Below are positions 8,630 through 17,456 of a DNA stretch of 64,000 nucleotides, piece by piece. Each line of letters opens with the position of its first letter. Positions within the stretch are counted from its first letter, which is position 1. The notes under the pieces are model-generated. The model was given only the letters and a program-made list of their open reading frames with translations. It made no database searches and was not told where the DNA came from. The DNA comes from Prevotella sp. UBA2711 (GTDB lineage: Bacteria > Bacteroidota > Bacteroidia > Bacteroidales > Bacteroidaceae): positions 13,835-77,834 of the forward strand of contig DEKX01000002.1 of assembly GCA_002354095.1 (NCBI GenBank), written 5' to 3'. The translations under genes and the position numbers were made by a program.

Positions 8630-9402
8630 AACTAATCAAGCCGTTTTCGAGGTAAAAAAAACTTTTTTCTTAGACTTTACAAAGATAAAACAAATATTTT
8701 AAACCAACAACAAAAATAACGGAAATTTTAGAATTTTAGATTTTGCTTTTAATTGTAAGAATTGTAAATCCGAAACGACAAATTTTTATTTGTACGCATT
8801 AGATATGTAAACGTAAATACGTTCTCTAAATCATTAATCATAATAAAATAGAACACAAAACTATAACTAACTGGTTATTAGTTTGTTATTTAGTATAAAA
8901 GCAAATTAATAATAGATTTTCAGGCAATTTGATTTCCAAAATCATATAATTTTTTTAATTCTTTACGTAAATAAATCGCTATAAGTAACTGATTTTTCAT
9001 ATTTTAGCACATAGCACATTAATTGTATATCCTTTAAATAGAACGATTGGGTGCTTTGTTTTACCTTTCTAAATACAAATATAGAACGCAAATTTCGTTT
9101 ACTTTTGTAAAACGCGGTATATTCACAAACCCAAATTCCTATTTTAATTGGCTGTGCTTTACATTTTAAAATTCAGTAAATTAAACGTTAAAACTTTCTA
9201 ATACCAAATTCAAAACTCAGAAAAAGGCGAAAATTTGGAAATTTTGAAGGATTCTGAACGAGCGCCCAAAAAGCTGAAAATTCGCAAAAACAGAGGGGGT
9301 AAAAATAGAGAAAAACGCTTTATTTATCGGCTTTTGCCCCCAAAATTTTATGTCTGAAAAATCGGTTAAAATAGAAAAAAAGAGCCTTTTTTGAAGCCCT
9401 TT
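8630..9402. other. 770-nt A/T-rich non-coding stretch
   Basis: I see no coding frame, tRNA or clear DnaA boxes here. It is visibly richer in A/T than its flanks. It holds the promoter of the XRE gene at its left end and the holA terminator at its right end. A GGGGGTAAAA/TTTTGCCCCC inverted repeat with a long loop lies around 9295-9342. Confidence 0.6.
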
Positions 9403-9404
9403 TT
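9377..9404 (-). terminator. Intrinsic terminator of holA
   Basis: Read on the minus strand, AAAAAGGGC and GCTCTTTTT form a 9-bp stem with one G-U pair and a 10-nt loop, followed by TTTCTATTTT. Confidence 0.6.
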
Positions 9405-10428
9405 AGTGCAAAATGAAGAAAATTAACTCCTTCATCAGTTCTCCTGGAGGGGTATTAGGGTTATCTAAACCCTTACTTTTGGCATCAATTTCTCTTATCT
9501 TGCCCAAGATCTGCATCACCTTCATTCCTGAGTAGTTTTTCATGCCCGTCATGTAGTCTTTTGCAAACCAGGCATTCTTCATTTCCAACCACTCCGCTAC
9601 CCTATCCGCACTGTTTTTCTGTGGACAATAAAAGGCAATCATCAGATTCTGGAAATAATTAAAGAGCAATGGGAGAAACGAATAGATGCTTCCAGCCTTC
9701 GGATTTTCGTCAAAATATTTCACGATTTGGTTTGCTTTGAATACATTTCTGTTCACAATAGCATCCCTGAGCTCATATCCATTGAAATCTTTGCTGACTC
9801 CTATCTGATCTTCCACTACTTGTGGGGTTACCCTCCTATCCCCTTCTGGCAAAGACAATAAAACCTTGTCTAATTCACCCACCAAACGGCTTAAATCAGC
9901 ACCTACTGCATCGGCTATCAGCTGGGTGGATTTGGGATCGACACTTGTATTTTTGGCTTTCAGATAGCCTTCTATGAAGCTGGGAAGATCGCGATCCTTC
10001 AACTTTTTGCTCTCAAAGAGCACGCCAGCCTGTTGGATACTCTTCACATATTCCTTCTTACGACCGTCCACAGTGCCGTTTTTATGGCACATCACAAGAA
10101 TCGTAGAGGGCATAGGCGACTTAAAATACTTCTCTAAAGGCTCTGTGTTCTTGACATTCTGTGCTTCTTTAACGATCAGCACCTGATATTTTGACATCAT
10201 GGGATAACGCTTGGCGGCATCTACAATCTGCGATGCCGTCACATCGGACCCAAAGAGCACTGTCTGGTCAAAATCGCGCTCCTCAGGCTGCATCACGTTT
10301 TCCGCAATCCAATTACTAATCAAGTCGATGTAATAGGGTTCATCCCCCATCAGATAGTAGAGAGGACGGAAATTGCGCGATTTCAGTTCGCTCATAATCG
10401 AGTCGTATGTTGCTAAGGCCTGTGCCAT
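9403..10428 (-). CDS. holA: DNA polymerase III subunit delta
   Basis: This 341-residue delta subunit of the clamp loader opens the sliding clamp during replication. It shows the typical N-terminal region (YYLMGDEPYYIDLI at about 24-37), the beta-clamp-contact region, and the helical collar domain with GELDKVLLSLPEGDRRVT and the C-terminal PPGELMKELIFFIL. The length is normal. A TTTG-N20-TAACTTTG promoter (10464-10433) ends only 4 nt before the ATG, so the message may be leaderless. The HsdR_N-domain gene near 13.2 kb is, from memory, a frequent holA neighbour in Bacteroidetes. Confidence 0.95.
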   Translation of the reverse strand: MAQALATYDSIMSELKSRNFRPLYYLMGDEPYYIDLISNWIAENVMQPEERDFDQTVLFGSDVTASQIVDAAKRYPMMSKYQVLIVKEAQNVKNTEPLEKYFKSPMPSTILVMCHKNGTVDGRKKEYVKSIQQAGVLFESKKLKDRDLPSFIEGYLKAKNTSVDPKSTQLIADAVGADLSRLVGELDKVLLSLPEGDRRVTPQVVEDQIGVSKDFNGYELRDAIVNRNVFKANQIVKYFDENPKAGSIYSFLPLLFNYFQNLMIAFYCPQKNSADRVAEWLEMKNAWFAKDYMTGMKNYSGMKVMQILGKIREIDAKSKGLDNPNTPPGELMKELIFFILH

Positions 10429-10432
10429 GATG

Positions 10433-10464
10433 CAAAGTTACAATTAACTTATTAAAACACCAAA
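10433..10464 (-). promoter_or_regulatory. holA promoter abutting the start codon
   Basis: TTTG (10464-10461), 20 nt, TAACTTTG (10440-10433), then CATC and the holA ATG. Confidence 0.65.
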
Positions 10465-10472
10465 TAATCGGA

Positions 10473-12494
10473 TTATTTATTGGGAATTTTAAGAATAAAG
10501 CGCGTTCCACCTGTATAGTTATTGTCTAACACCAAGTCACCGCCTATCATACGGGCAATACGCCGTGCCATCGGCAATCCAAGCCCAAGACCGCGTTTAA
10601 AGCTGTCTATCTTATAGAATTTCTCAAAGATGCGTTCACGTTGGTCTTCGGCAATTCCTATTCCTGTATCTGCCACACTGATATGGAGCATCGACTGGTT
10701 GGTGGATGGAACGATTTTCAAGGTGATACTACCCTGCTCCGTGAACTTCATGGCATTATTAAAGAGTTGCTTCAGGATGAGTTCTAAGGCACGCTGATTG
10801 GTTTGTACCGTCAACTGGTTATCAACCGAAGACTCGAACACTAACTGTAAACGCCCGTTATTCGTCTGTTCCACCTTGTTTATCACATCCTGACACAACA
10901 GGTTAATGTTGACACAGTCATTCTTCGGATAATGATTCTGGCTCTCGTTTTCCGAGAATTCCAACAGTTCATTAACGAAATTGGTAATCTCGTTAGTGTT
11001 ATTCTCTATGCTCTCTACGATGTGCGCCCGCTGCTCGTCGGTGAGGCGGAAACTGGGACTTGCTATCACCTGCGAGAAACCCGTTATCACATTCAGCGGA
11101 GTACGAATCTCATGACTCATATGCTGGATAAACGACATCTTCATGCGGTCACTTTCCTGCGCTCTGTCCAGCGCTAAAGCCAGTTCGTGGTTCTTTTGGC
11201 GCAGACGCTGCACGAAATAGATTCCTAACAATCCTATCAGCACCAGGGCAATGATGATGATAACCAGTATTGTACTGACATGACGCGTGTGAGCCTGCTG
11301 GTTCTCACGCTCCATCTCATCCACTTTAAAGAGTGTATTGAACTCGTTGAGCTGGTTTTTAGCATCGTTCAGGTTCAGTGAGTCAGCCAGGAGATACACC
11401 TGTTTATAGAGGTTGGCAGCATCTTCGTAGCGATGCGAGAGCAACATGATTTCTGCGCGTTGTTTTTGGAGCATCAATAATCCTGAAGGGTCGTTGGGGT
11501 CCGAATAGGTGTTGATAATGCGTGTATTGAAATCCAGAGCCCTCTGATAGTCACCCTTCTTCATATACAGCTGTCCCATATTATAGAACACCGTCAACTG
11601 GGAATTGTCCTTTACGTCCTTTGTAGCTTCATAGGCTTTCATCATCAACTCCTCGGCTTCAGGAATACGGCCTAACCCCATCAGGGCTGTAGCTCGCGAG
11701 TTATAATAATAGGTGTAATACGATGAATTGACGGCTTTACCATTGTCTAACCCCAGTTCCGACTGATGGCTATCCAAATATTCGCGCCAGAGGTCTGTAA
11801 TCTCCAACATACGCTGGAAATTTTTCACTTCCGACAAGACAGAACAGTAGTAAGGATAAACATCCAAGAGCGTGGACGTGCCCAAGGTAGAGTTCTTGAG
11901 GGTGTTAATACAACGCTCGTAGGCCTGAATAGCCTCCTGATGGAACCCAATGTCCATATAGGCATTACCCATGCCATAGGAAGCCAGTCCGAGTCCATAG
12001 CTGTTTCCTCGCTGCTGCGCATCATCATACATGCGTTTTACCTCTCTCAGGGCTGTATTACTCTGTCTGGTGAAGATATAATGATTCACTATCAATATCC
12101 AACAGTCATAAAAGGGCTTCCAGTCGGCATGTTTCAGCATAAACTGCTGTTGTTGGGGCCATTCTGCCAACAGCGAGTCGTCTTGACTCGTATTATAATA
12201 GTAGTATAGCAATGCGATACGTGCCGTTGCCTGCATCTTCACATCGCCCTGACGTTCTGCCTCCGCGCGCAGTTCACTGATAGAACTCCGTTCCATCTTG
12301 GTGTCGCCCGTATAATAGTATAGATTGTATAACTTATATAATGCCTGCAATCGCTCTTTGCCTTCTAACTTAGGAAGGGCATGACGTAAAGAGTCAATCC
12401 GCTGAATATCAGACGACTGAGCCCACCCCACCGATGCACAAGCAAGAAAAAGCAGTAGACTGATGTTCAAAAATATATTTCTGTTTCTCATCAT
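10473..12494 (-). CDS. TPR-containing membrane sensor histidine kinase
   Basis: This 673-residue protein has a signal peptide (1-25), a periplasmic sensor region of tetratricopeptide-like helical repeats (about 35-395), one transmembrane helix (about 403-426), a short coiled coil, a HisKA domain with the phospho-acceptor His in HMSHEIRTPLN (about 460), and a HATPase_c domain with LFNNAMKF, DTGIGI and GLGLGLPMA. It has no receiver domain and no adjacent response regulator, so its partner is encoded elsewhere. TPR-sensor kinases of this type are common in Bacteroidales. Its promoter (12530-12499) ends 4 nt before the ATG. Confidence 0.92.
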   Translation of the reverse strand: MMRNRNIFLNISLLLFLACASVGWAQSSDIQRIDSLRHALPKLEGKERLQALYKLYNLYYYTGDTKMERSSISELRAEAERQGDVKMQATARIALLYYYYNTSQDDSLLAEWPQQQQFMLKHADWKPFYDCWILIVNHYIFTRQSNTALREVKRMYDDAQQRGNSYGLGLASYGMGNAYMDIGFHQEAIQAYERCINTLKNSTLGTSTLLDVYPYYCSVLSEVKNFQRMLEITDLWREYLDSHQSELGLDNGKAVNSSYYTYYYNSRATALMGLGRIPEAEELMMKAYEATKDVKDNSQLTVFYNMGQLYMKKGDYQRALDFNTRIINTYSDPNDPSGLLMLQKQRAEIMLLSHRYEDAANLYKQVYLLADSLNLNDAKNQLNEFNTLFKVDEMERENQQAHTRHVSTILVIIIIALVLIGLLGIYFVQRLRQKNHELALALDRAQESDRMKMSFIQHMSHEIRTPLNVITGFSQVIASPSFRLTDEQRAHIVESIENNTNEITNFVNELLEFSENESQNHYPKNDCVNINLLCQDVINKVEQTNNGRLQLVFESSVDNQLTVQTNQRALELILKQLFNNAMKFTEQGSITLKIVPSTNQSMLHISVADTGIGIAEDQRERIFEKFYKIDSFKRGLGLGLPMARRIARMIGGDLVLDNNYTGGTRFILKIPNK

Positions 12495-12498
12495 GCTA

Positions 12499-12530
12499 CA
12501 AAAATACGCAGAAATTTTCGAATCTGCAAA
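12499..12530 (-). promoter_or_regulatory. Histidine kinase promoter abutting the start codon
   Basis: TTTG (12530-12527), 20 nt, TATTTTTG (12506-12499), TAGC, then ATG at 12494. Confidence 0.65.
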
Positions 12531-12748
12531 TATTTCCCACGGAATTATGATTTGTGTAATGTAATGTCACACAGAAATCACGGAAATTCACAGAAATCTT
12601 AATCTATGCCGTGGGAAATCAAAGAATCTATCGGAGCACCAATGTTTCTGTGATTTCTGTGAATTTCTGTGTGACTATGAACTATGAATTATGTAATGTC
12701 ACACAGAAATCACGGAAATTCACAGAAATCTTAATCTATGCCGTGGGA
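12531..12748. repeat. Duplicated palindromic intergenic repeat
   Basis: Two 58-bp copies (12559-12616 and 12691-12748) are identical by eye. Between them, 12645-12675 carries a similar sequence in the opposite orientation, built of TTTCTGTGA-like units. The block also starts with ATTTCCCACGG (12531-12541), which is the inverted repeat of CCGTGGGAAAT at 12609-12619. The structure is that of a REP/MITE-like intergenic element. No gene is present. Confidence 0.8.
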
Positions 12749-12926
12749 TATATTGTAATGTTTTTTTGATAGTTAATAATAAGTTAGATTCTGTCGCACG
12801 GCTGGCGGATATTCGAAGAAAATTTTGCTACCATTAATGCGCGCAATTTCAAGACTTAATGCTCGCAATTTTTCTCCTTAATCCCCGTGGTCACTACCAC
12901 TTCCGATTGACAATGCAAATGTATGA

Positions 12927-13182
12927 AAATTTCATGACCCCACCAATTTAGAGGGGTCAGAATTTACACTTTTGAGCACCAAAATTACAATTTTGCAAAA
13001 GCGGTAACGCAACATGTTCATCTAAGTCTATAACCACTATCTTGCATCCTTGTTTTTTTGCAGATTTAAAACCAGCTGTAACACCTTTTTCGGACATAAT
13101 TCCTTTACGATCTCCCAACCTGCTATCAATGGTATATTCAGTGTAAATTCTGACCCTCTAAATTTGGTGAGGTTATGAATTT
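12927..13182. mobile_element. 256-bp inverted-repeat element (MITE-like) with a gene fragment inside
   Basis: The arms at 12927-12969 and 13141-13182 are imperfect inverted repeats of about 42 bp; the inner 13 bp (TCAGAATTTACAC) are perfect. Between them the minus strand keeps an open frame of about 60 codons ending at 12957. It reads IDSRLGDRKGIMSEKG and GFKSAKKQGCKIVVIDLDEH, with no start codon. It looks like the C-terminal part of a protein, possibly a phage- or ICE-borne nuclease-type domain, carried inside a shrunken mobile element. I do not recognise the parent element. The right arm supplies the -33 box for the next gene. Confidence 0.65.
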
Positions 13183-13194
13183 TTTGTAACTTTG
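13163..13194 (+). promoter_or_regulatory. Hybrid promoter of the HsdR_N gene
   Basis: TTTG (13163-13166) lies inside the right arm of the inverted-repeat element; 20 nt further is TAACTTTG (13187-13194), then TCGGC and the ATG at 13200. Confidence 0.6.
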
Positions 13195-13199
13195 TCGGC

Positions 13200-13649
13200 A
13201 TGTATGAGTTGAATCTTCCGAAATATGAGCTGCAGTTGGGCGGAACACCCCAGAAACCAGAGATTTTCGATTTCCTGAGGCGCCGCTTTGTGCGGCTGAC
13301 TCCCGAAGAATGGGTGCGCCAGCATTTTGTTCACTGGCTCATAGAGCACAAGGGATATCCCAAAGGGCTGTTAGGCAACGAGATAGAGCTCCGCTTGGGT
13401 GAGAAGAAGGTGCGCTGTGACTCTATCCTCTATGATGCCCAGACGAAGCCTCGGATGATTATCGAATACAAAGCGCCCACCGTAGCACTCAACCAGAAAG
13501 TGTTCGACCAGATAGCCACCTATAATCTCTTGCTGCATGTTGACTATCTCATCATCAGTAACGGACTGCAACACTACTGTTGCCGCATGGACTATGAAAA
13601 GATGAGCTATGTATTCTTACAGGACATTCCTGACTACGAAAAAATATAG
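13200..13649 (+). CDS. HsdR_N-domain protein (stand-alone PD-(D/E)xK nuclease-fold domain)
   Basis: This 149-residue protein is made only of the domain found at the N terminus of type I restriction HsdR subunits. The nuclease-fold residues D74 (RCDSIL) and E89-x-K91 (IEYKAP) are kept, and a QxxxY-like DQIATYN follows at 103-109. No helicase, HsdM or HsdS gene is near. In Bacteroidetes this small protein is a conserved housekeeping neighbour of holA, so I do not call it a restriction system. Its function is unknown. The start codon lies 5 nt after a -7 element, so the transcript may be leaderless. Confidence 0.85.
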   Translation: MYELNLPKYELQLGGTPQKPEIFDFLRRRFVRLTPEEWVRQHFVHWLIEHKGYPKGLLGNEIELRLGEKKVRCDSILYDAQTKPRMIIEYKAPTVALNQKVFDQIATYNLLLHVDYLIISNGLQHYCCRMDYEKMSYVFLQDIPDYEKI

Positions 13650-13674
13650 GCATGGAGTTGATGCCATGCCTATA
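13645..13674. terminator. Terminator between convergent genes
   Basis: An 11-bp perfect stem (TATAGGCATGG / CCATGCCTATA, 8-nt loop). A T-run (ATTTTTTC) follows on the minus strand, so it mainly serves the zinc-ribbon gene. Confidence 0.7.
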
Positions 13675-13698
13675 CCTTCAATCAATCTACTGTTAGTA

Positions 13699-14553
13699 TT
13701 ATGCCTCTTCCTCGGGAACTACAGAATCATCTGCAGCCTTCTTAACCGTCTTGCGGATAGCACGCTTACGAGTCTTCTTTTCTTCGGAACCTGTTGGCGT
13801 GATTTTTACGCCAGCCAGTTCTGGGTCAATCATAATACGACCACAGTACTCGCAAACAATGACTTTTTTGTGCATCTTGATATCCAACTGACGCTGGGGC
13901 GGTATCTTATTGAAGCATCCACCGCAGGCATCACGCTGCACATATACGATGCCCAGGCCGTTGCGTGCATTCTTACGGATACGCTTGAATGAAGTAAGCA
14001 GACGTGGCTCGATTTTCGACTCCAGGTCTTTCACCTTAGCCTTCAACTTTTCTTCTTCCTCGCGCGTTTCCTGCATGATTTCATCGAGCTCGTTCTTCTT
14101 CACTTCCAGAGCCTGCTGACGGTCTTCGATAATCTCATGACTTTGTGCCAGTTCATTCTTTTTCTCTTCGATACAGAACTGTGCCTCCCTGATTTTCTTG
14201 TTGCAGAGTTCTATTTCGAGCGACTGGAACTCAATCTCCTTCGTCAGCGTGTCGTATTCACGATTGTTCTTGACATCGTTCAACTGAGCCTTATAGCGCT
14301 CCACACTGGCCTTGGCGGTTTCTATATCACCTTTTTTCTGGCTGATAGCCTGCTCGAACTCCTTGATTTCATTTTCAATCTTTTCCACACGAATGGTCAA
14401 GCCCTCAATTTCGTCCTCAAGGTCTTGTACTTCCAGAGGCAGTTCACCTCTCAACGCACGCTTCTCATCAATTCCTGAGAGTGTGGTTTGCAGCTGATAC
14501 AGCGTTTTCAGGCGCTCCTCAACTGGCATGTCTGTAGGATCTTTCTTTGCCAT
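13699..14553 (-). CDS. C4-type zinc-ribbon coiled-coil protein
   Basis: This 284-residue protein has a long coiled coil (about 10-185) and then a C-terminal zinc ribbon with CGGC (about 213-216) and CEYC (about 237-240) forming a four-cysteine site. This is the PF02591 family, which includes Helicobacter HP0958 and chlamydial CT398. Those relatives bind RNA, sigma-54 or flagellar mRNA, but the role in Bacteroidetes is not established. The tail is rich in lysine and acidic residues. It lies 42 nt downstream of the Nif3 gene on the same strand, and this pairing is usual in Bacteroidetes. Confidence 0.88.
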   Translation of the reverse strand: MAKKDPTDMPVEERLKTLYQLQTTLSGIDEKRALRGELPLEVQDLEDEIEGLTIRVEKIENEIKEFEQAISQKKGDIETAKASVERYKAQLNDVKNNREYDTLTKEIEFQSLEIELCNKKIREAQFCIEEKKNELAQSHEIIEDRQQALEVKKNELDEIMQETREEEEKLKAKVKDLESKIEPRLLTSFKRIRKNARNGLGIVYVQRDACGGCFNKIPPQRQLDIKMHKKVIVCEYCGRIMIDPELAGVKITPTGSEEKKTRKRAIRKTVKKAADDSVVPEEEA

Positions 14554-14562
14554 AATTTCTTT

Positions 14563-14593
14563 TTCTGATTACTCTGATTATTCTGATTATTCT
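14563..14593. repeat. Short tandem repeat between nif3-like gene and zinc-ribbon gene
   Basis: About three copies of a 10-nt unit (CTGATTATTC and close variants) lie upstream of the zinc-ribbon ATG. On the minus strand they read AATCAGAATA. Confidence 0.6.
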
Positions 14594-14595
14594 AA

Positions 14596-15375
14596 TTAAA
14601 GATACATAATTGGATTGGTGCAATGTTCCGTGATTTCCGTACGCACCCCAGGGCATTCCCGCTGAATGATGTCGCGGAATATTTCTGCCGTGAACTGTTC
14701 GCTCTGATAGTGACCTATCACGCAGATTTGGATTTTCTGTTCATAACCGAAATACTGGTGATAATGCATCTCACCTGTGATGAAGGCATCAGCACCCTTG
14801 CTGACAGCTTCGTCCAACAGGAAATCACCAGCCCCGCCGCATACGGCTACACGCTGAATAGGACGGCGCAACAACTCATTGCACATCGCGCACTCCACAT
14901 CAAATTGTTTTTTCACAAACAGCACGAAATCGTCAGCAGCCTGCGGACTTCCGAGGTTTCCAATGACACCACTGCCGGCAGTCTCGGTTGGGGAAGCTCC
15001 TAAGAAAGAGACTTCTTGCAGCCCTATTTTCTCGGCTATTTTCCAGTTGACCCCGTCCTTGGCATTATCCATATTGGTATGCATGGATACCACCACAATA
15101 TCGTGTTTGAGGGCTTTGATAACGCATCGTTGGACATCATTAGCCCCACTGATTTGCTTCAGGGGGCGGAATAGCAACGGATGGTGACTCACGATGAGAT
15201 TGCATCCCTTCGCAATAGCCTCGTCAACCACACGTTCGGTGACGTCCAGACACAATAATGCCCCTGAAACCTCCGCCTCTGTTAGTCCTACTTGCAGGCC
15301 AGCATTGTCCCAGCTTTCCTGCAAGGGCAGGGGCGCGAATTGTTCAAGGGCGCTCAGCACTTGCTTTATTTTCAC
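14596..15375 (-). CDS. Nif3-like dinuclear metal-centre protein
   Basis: This 259-residue member of the NIF3/YbgI/GTP cyclohydrolase I type 2 family has metal-ligand motifs SWDNAGLQVG near the N terminus, NLIVSHHPLLF, SMHTNMDNA, and the C-terminal ITGEMHYHQYF and IGHYQSEQF. It lacks the PII-like insert that brings some homologues to about 370 residues. The biochemical role of the family is uncertain. I start it at GTG 15375, preceded by GGAAG. An upstream in-frame TTG at 15396 lies inside the TAACTTTG promoter box (15401-15394) and cannot be the start. Confidence 0.88.
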   Translation of the reverse strand: MKIKQVLSALEQFAPLPLQESWDNAGLQVGLTEAEVSGALLCLDVTERVVDEAIAKGCNLIVSHHPLLFRPLKQISGANDVQRCVIKALKHDIVVVSMHTNMDNAKDGVNWKIAEKIGLQEVSFLGASPTETAGSGVIGNLGSPQAADDFVLFVKKQFDVECAMCNELLRRPIQRVAVCGGAGDFLLDEAVSKGADAFITGEMHYHQYFGYEQKIQICVIGHYQSEQFTAEIFRDIIQRECPGVRTEITEHCTNPIMYL

Positions 15376-15443
15376 GCTTCCAAAAATTTTTTGCAAAGTT
15401 ACGAAGAAAAAATGAAGAAAACTATTATTTTCTTATCTTTTAA

Positions 15444-16871
15444 CTATTCGTTATCTTTTTCATGACAGTATGAGGTCCCGTCAAAGCAATGGGTACACAG
15501 TCTGTCCTTGGGCAATCCTATCGACTCAATCAGGTCTTCCAGGCTGGCAAATTTCACGCTCGTCAGACCAAGTCTGCGACCTATTTCATATACCATTTTC
15601 TGATATTCGGGCGACCCTGTGGTAGCATATTTCTCCAGATTCTTCGAGTCGTCACCCTCCAAATCCTTGATGATTCGGCGTGTAATCAGTTCCAAATCAC
15701 TTTTCGACGATGTAAAACCGATAAACGGACAGCCATATACCAACGGAGGACAAGATATGCGCACGTGTACCTCCTTTGCACCATTCTCAAAGAACGTACG
15801 AACATTGTCGCGCAACTGGGTACCACGAACGATAGAGTCATCGCAGAACACGATACGCTGGTCTTTCAGTATGGCTGCATTGGGAATCAGTTTCATACGA
15901 GCCACCAAATCGCGACGCATCTGATTGCCAGGAGTGAACGAACGGGGCCACGTAGGCGTGTATTTCAAGACAGCACGCTTATAGGGTATCTTCTTACCAT
16001 GCGAATAACCTATTGCCATTCCGACACCAGAATCAGGGATGCCACATACGAGGTCTGCCTCCAGTTCTGTATCTTTCTCACCCATCAGGCGACCGTTCTT
16101 CTCGCGCACAAATTCGGTATTAATTCCTTCGTAGTCGCTGGCAGGGAATCCATAGTACACCCAGAGGAACGAGCATATCTGACAACGGCTCAAGGGTTTC
16201 TGCAGGACTTCGATACCATTGGAGCGCAGACGCACAATCTCGCCTGGACCTACATCACGCAACACTTGATAGTCGAGGTTCGGAAAACTGGTAGTTTCGC
16301 TCGAAACAGCGTATGCACCTTCCTTCTGTCCTATCACGATAGGGGTACGTCCCAGGAAGTCGCGGGCAGCAATGATGCCGTCTTCGGTCAGAATCAGCAT
16401 CGAGCACGAACCTTCTATCTTCTGATACACCTTATTAATACCTTCTACGAAAGTATTCCCCATGTTAATCAGCAGGGCCACCAGCTCCGTCTGGTTGATA
16501 TTATTGGCAGACAACTCGCTGAAGTGCATCCTTTCAGCCAACAGCTCATCGGCTATCTCACGCAGATTATTGATTTTGGCTACAGTCACCACCGCATAAC
16601 GGCCCAAGTGCGAGTTGACGATGATGGGCTGTGGGTCCGTATCACTGATAACGCCAAGTCCCTGTTTCCCCTTAAACGAATCCAGTTCGTCCTCAAAGCG
16701 TGAACGGAAATAATGGCGTTCCAACGAGTGAATAGAGCGACTGAAGCCCTTTTCCTCATCGTATGTTACCAGACCAGCGCGTTTAGTTCCTAAGTGCGAA
16801 TTGTAGTCAGTCCCGTAAAACAAATCGTTTACGCAATCTTTTGTCGAGATAGTGCCGAAAAAGCCTCCCAT
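15444..16871 (-). CDS. PurF-like amidophosphoribosyltransferase homologue lacking the N-terminal catalytic Cys
   Basis: This 475-residue protein has an Ntn-glutaminase-like N-terminal half (about 1-235) and a type I phosphoribosyltransferase C-terminal half with the PRPP loop VFCDDSIVRGTQ (about 343-354). In true PurF the residue after Met is the nucleophilic Cys. Here the protein begins MGGFFGT and no upstream in-frame start restores a Cys. Glutamine hydrolysis by the normal mechanism is therefore unlikely. From memory, MGGFFG-type homologues occur widely in Bacteroidetes beside a true PurF. It could use free ammonia or do a different job. It has its own TAATTTTG -7 element (16916-16909). 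Confidence 0.8.
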   Translation of the reverse strand: MGGFFGTISTKDCVNDLFYGTDYNSHLGTKRAGLVTYDEEKGFSRSIHSLERHYFRSRFEDELDSFKGKQGLGVISDTDPQPIIVNSHLGRYAVVTVAKINNLREIADELLAERMHFSELSANNINQTELVALLINMGNTFVEGINKVYQKIEGSCSMLILTEDGIIAARDFLGRTPIVIGQKEGAYAVSSETTSFPNLDYQVLRDVGPGEIVRLRSNGIEVLQKPLSRCQICSFLWVYYGFPASDYEGINTEFVREKNGRLMGEKDTELEADLVCGIPDSGVGMAIGYSHGKKIPYKRAVLKYTPTWPRSFTPGNQMRRDLVARMKLIPNAAILKDQRIVFCDDSIVRGTQLRDNVRTFFENGAKEVHVRISCPPLVYGCPFIGFTSSKSDLELITRRIIKDLEGDDSKNLEKYATTGSPEYQKMVYEIGRRLGLTSVKFASLEDLIESIGLPKDRLCTHCFDGTSYCHEKDNE

Positions 16872-16991
16872 TTTCTTACCTTTATAATGTTAATACCTTT
16901 TAGGCCTGCAAAATTACAAAAAAATCGCAGATTTTCCACCATCTCTTTAGTTTTTTTTGTATTTTTGTAGCGCATTATTGATATAACGGCT

Positions 16992-17456
16992 ATGTCAGCA
17001 CGACAGAAAATAGTACTCGGACTCATCCTCATCACCTTTGGCGGCATGATTTACTTGTCGTACCGTCCTACTTCTATCCTACTCTTTCGTGTGCTGGATG
17101 TTGTTGGTCTGATGCCTTTCATTGAAGATTGGCGCACGATGGCGTTTCATTGGCAACCGTCTGAGTTTGTGGTATATTCGTTGCCTGGCGGATTATGGTC
17201 AGCGGCATATATCCTGTTGGTACATGCGCTTCTTGAGCACCATACCGCTGTACTCCGCATCACCGTTGCCAGCATCATTCCTATGGTGGGCATCGTCTCC
17301 GAACTCATGCAGTCGGCAGGACTGTTGCCTGGTACCTACCAGTTGACCGACCTATGGTGCTATGCCTTACCTTTATTTATTCTTTTGATATCCGAAACTT
17401 TAAAAAATACAACATTATGGCAAGTTTTTTCGACCGCTTCAGTAGTAAGCAACTGA
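16992..17456 (+). CDS. Small integral membrane protein of unknown function (VanZ-like topology)
   Basis: This 154-residue protein has about four predicted transmembrane helices. The segments SLPGGLWSAAYILLV and the C-terminal GTYQLTDLWCYALP recall VanZ-like small membrane proteins, but similarity is too weak for a firm call. A TATTTTTG element at 16959-16966 gives it a promoter, divergent from the PurF-like gene. Its last 40 bases overlap the start of the AAA+ gene in another frame, so the two are probably expressed together. Confidence 0.7.
   Translation: MSARQKIVLGLILITFGGMIYLSYRPTSILLFRVLDVVGLMPFIEDWRTMAFHWQPSEFVVYSLPGGLWSAAYILLVHALLEHHTAVLRITVASIIPMVGIVSELMQSAGLLPGTYQLTDLWCYALPLFILLISETLKNTTLWQVFSTASVVSN

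Noticed and set aside
8630..9402. A/T-rich gap as a replication origin
   Set aside because: No TTATCCACA-like DnaA boxes or clustered 13-mers seen, and no dnaA or dnaN nearby. holA is not an origin marker.
12531..12748. CRISPR array
   Set aside because: Only two long copies, an inverted block between them and no cas genes. The structure is palindromic intergenic repeat.
13200..13649. Type I restriction system
   Set aside because: Only the HsdR N-terminal domain is present, with no helicase, HsdM or HsdS. The location near holA is a housekeeping context.
13699..14553. Zinc-ribbon protein as a flagellar RNA-binding factor
   Set aside because: That role is known for Helicobacter HP0958, but no flagellar genes are expected or seen here.
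15376..15396. TTG start for the Nif3 protein (and similar TTG starts at 20581 and 33284)
   Set aside because: In each case the TTG is part of the TAnnTTTG -7 promoter box, so it is not transcribed as a start codon.
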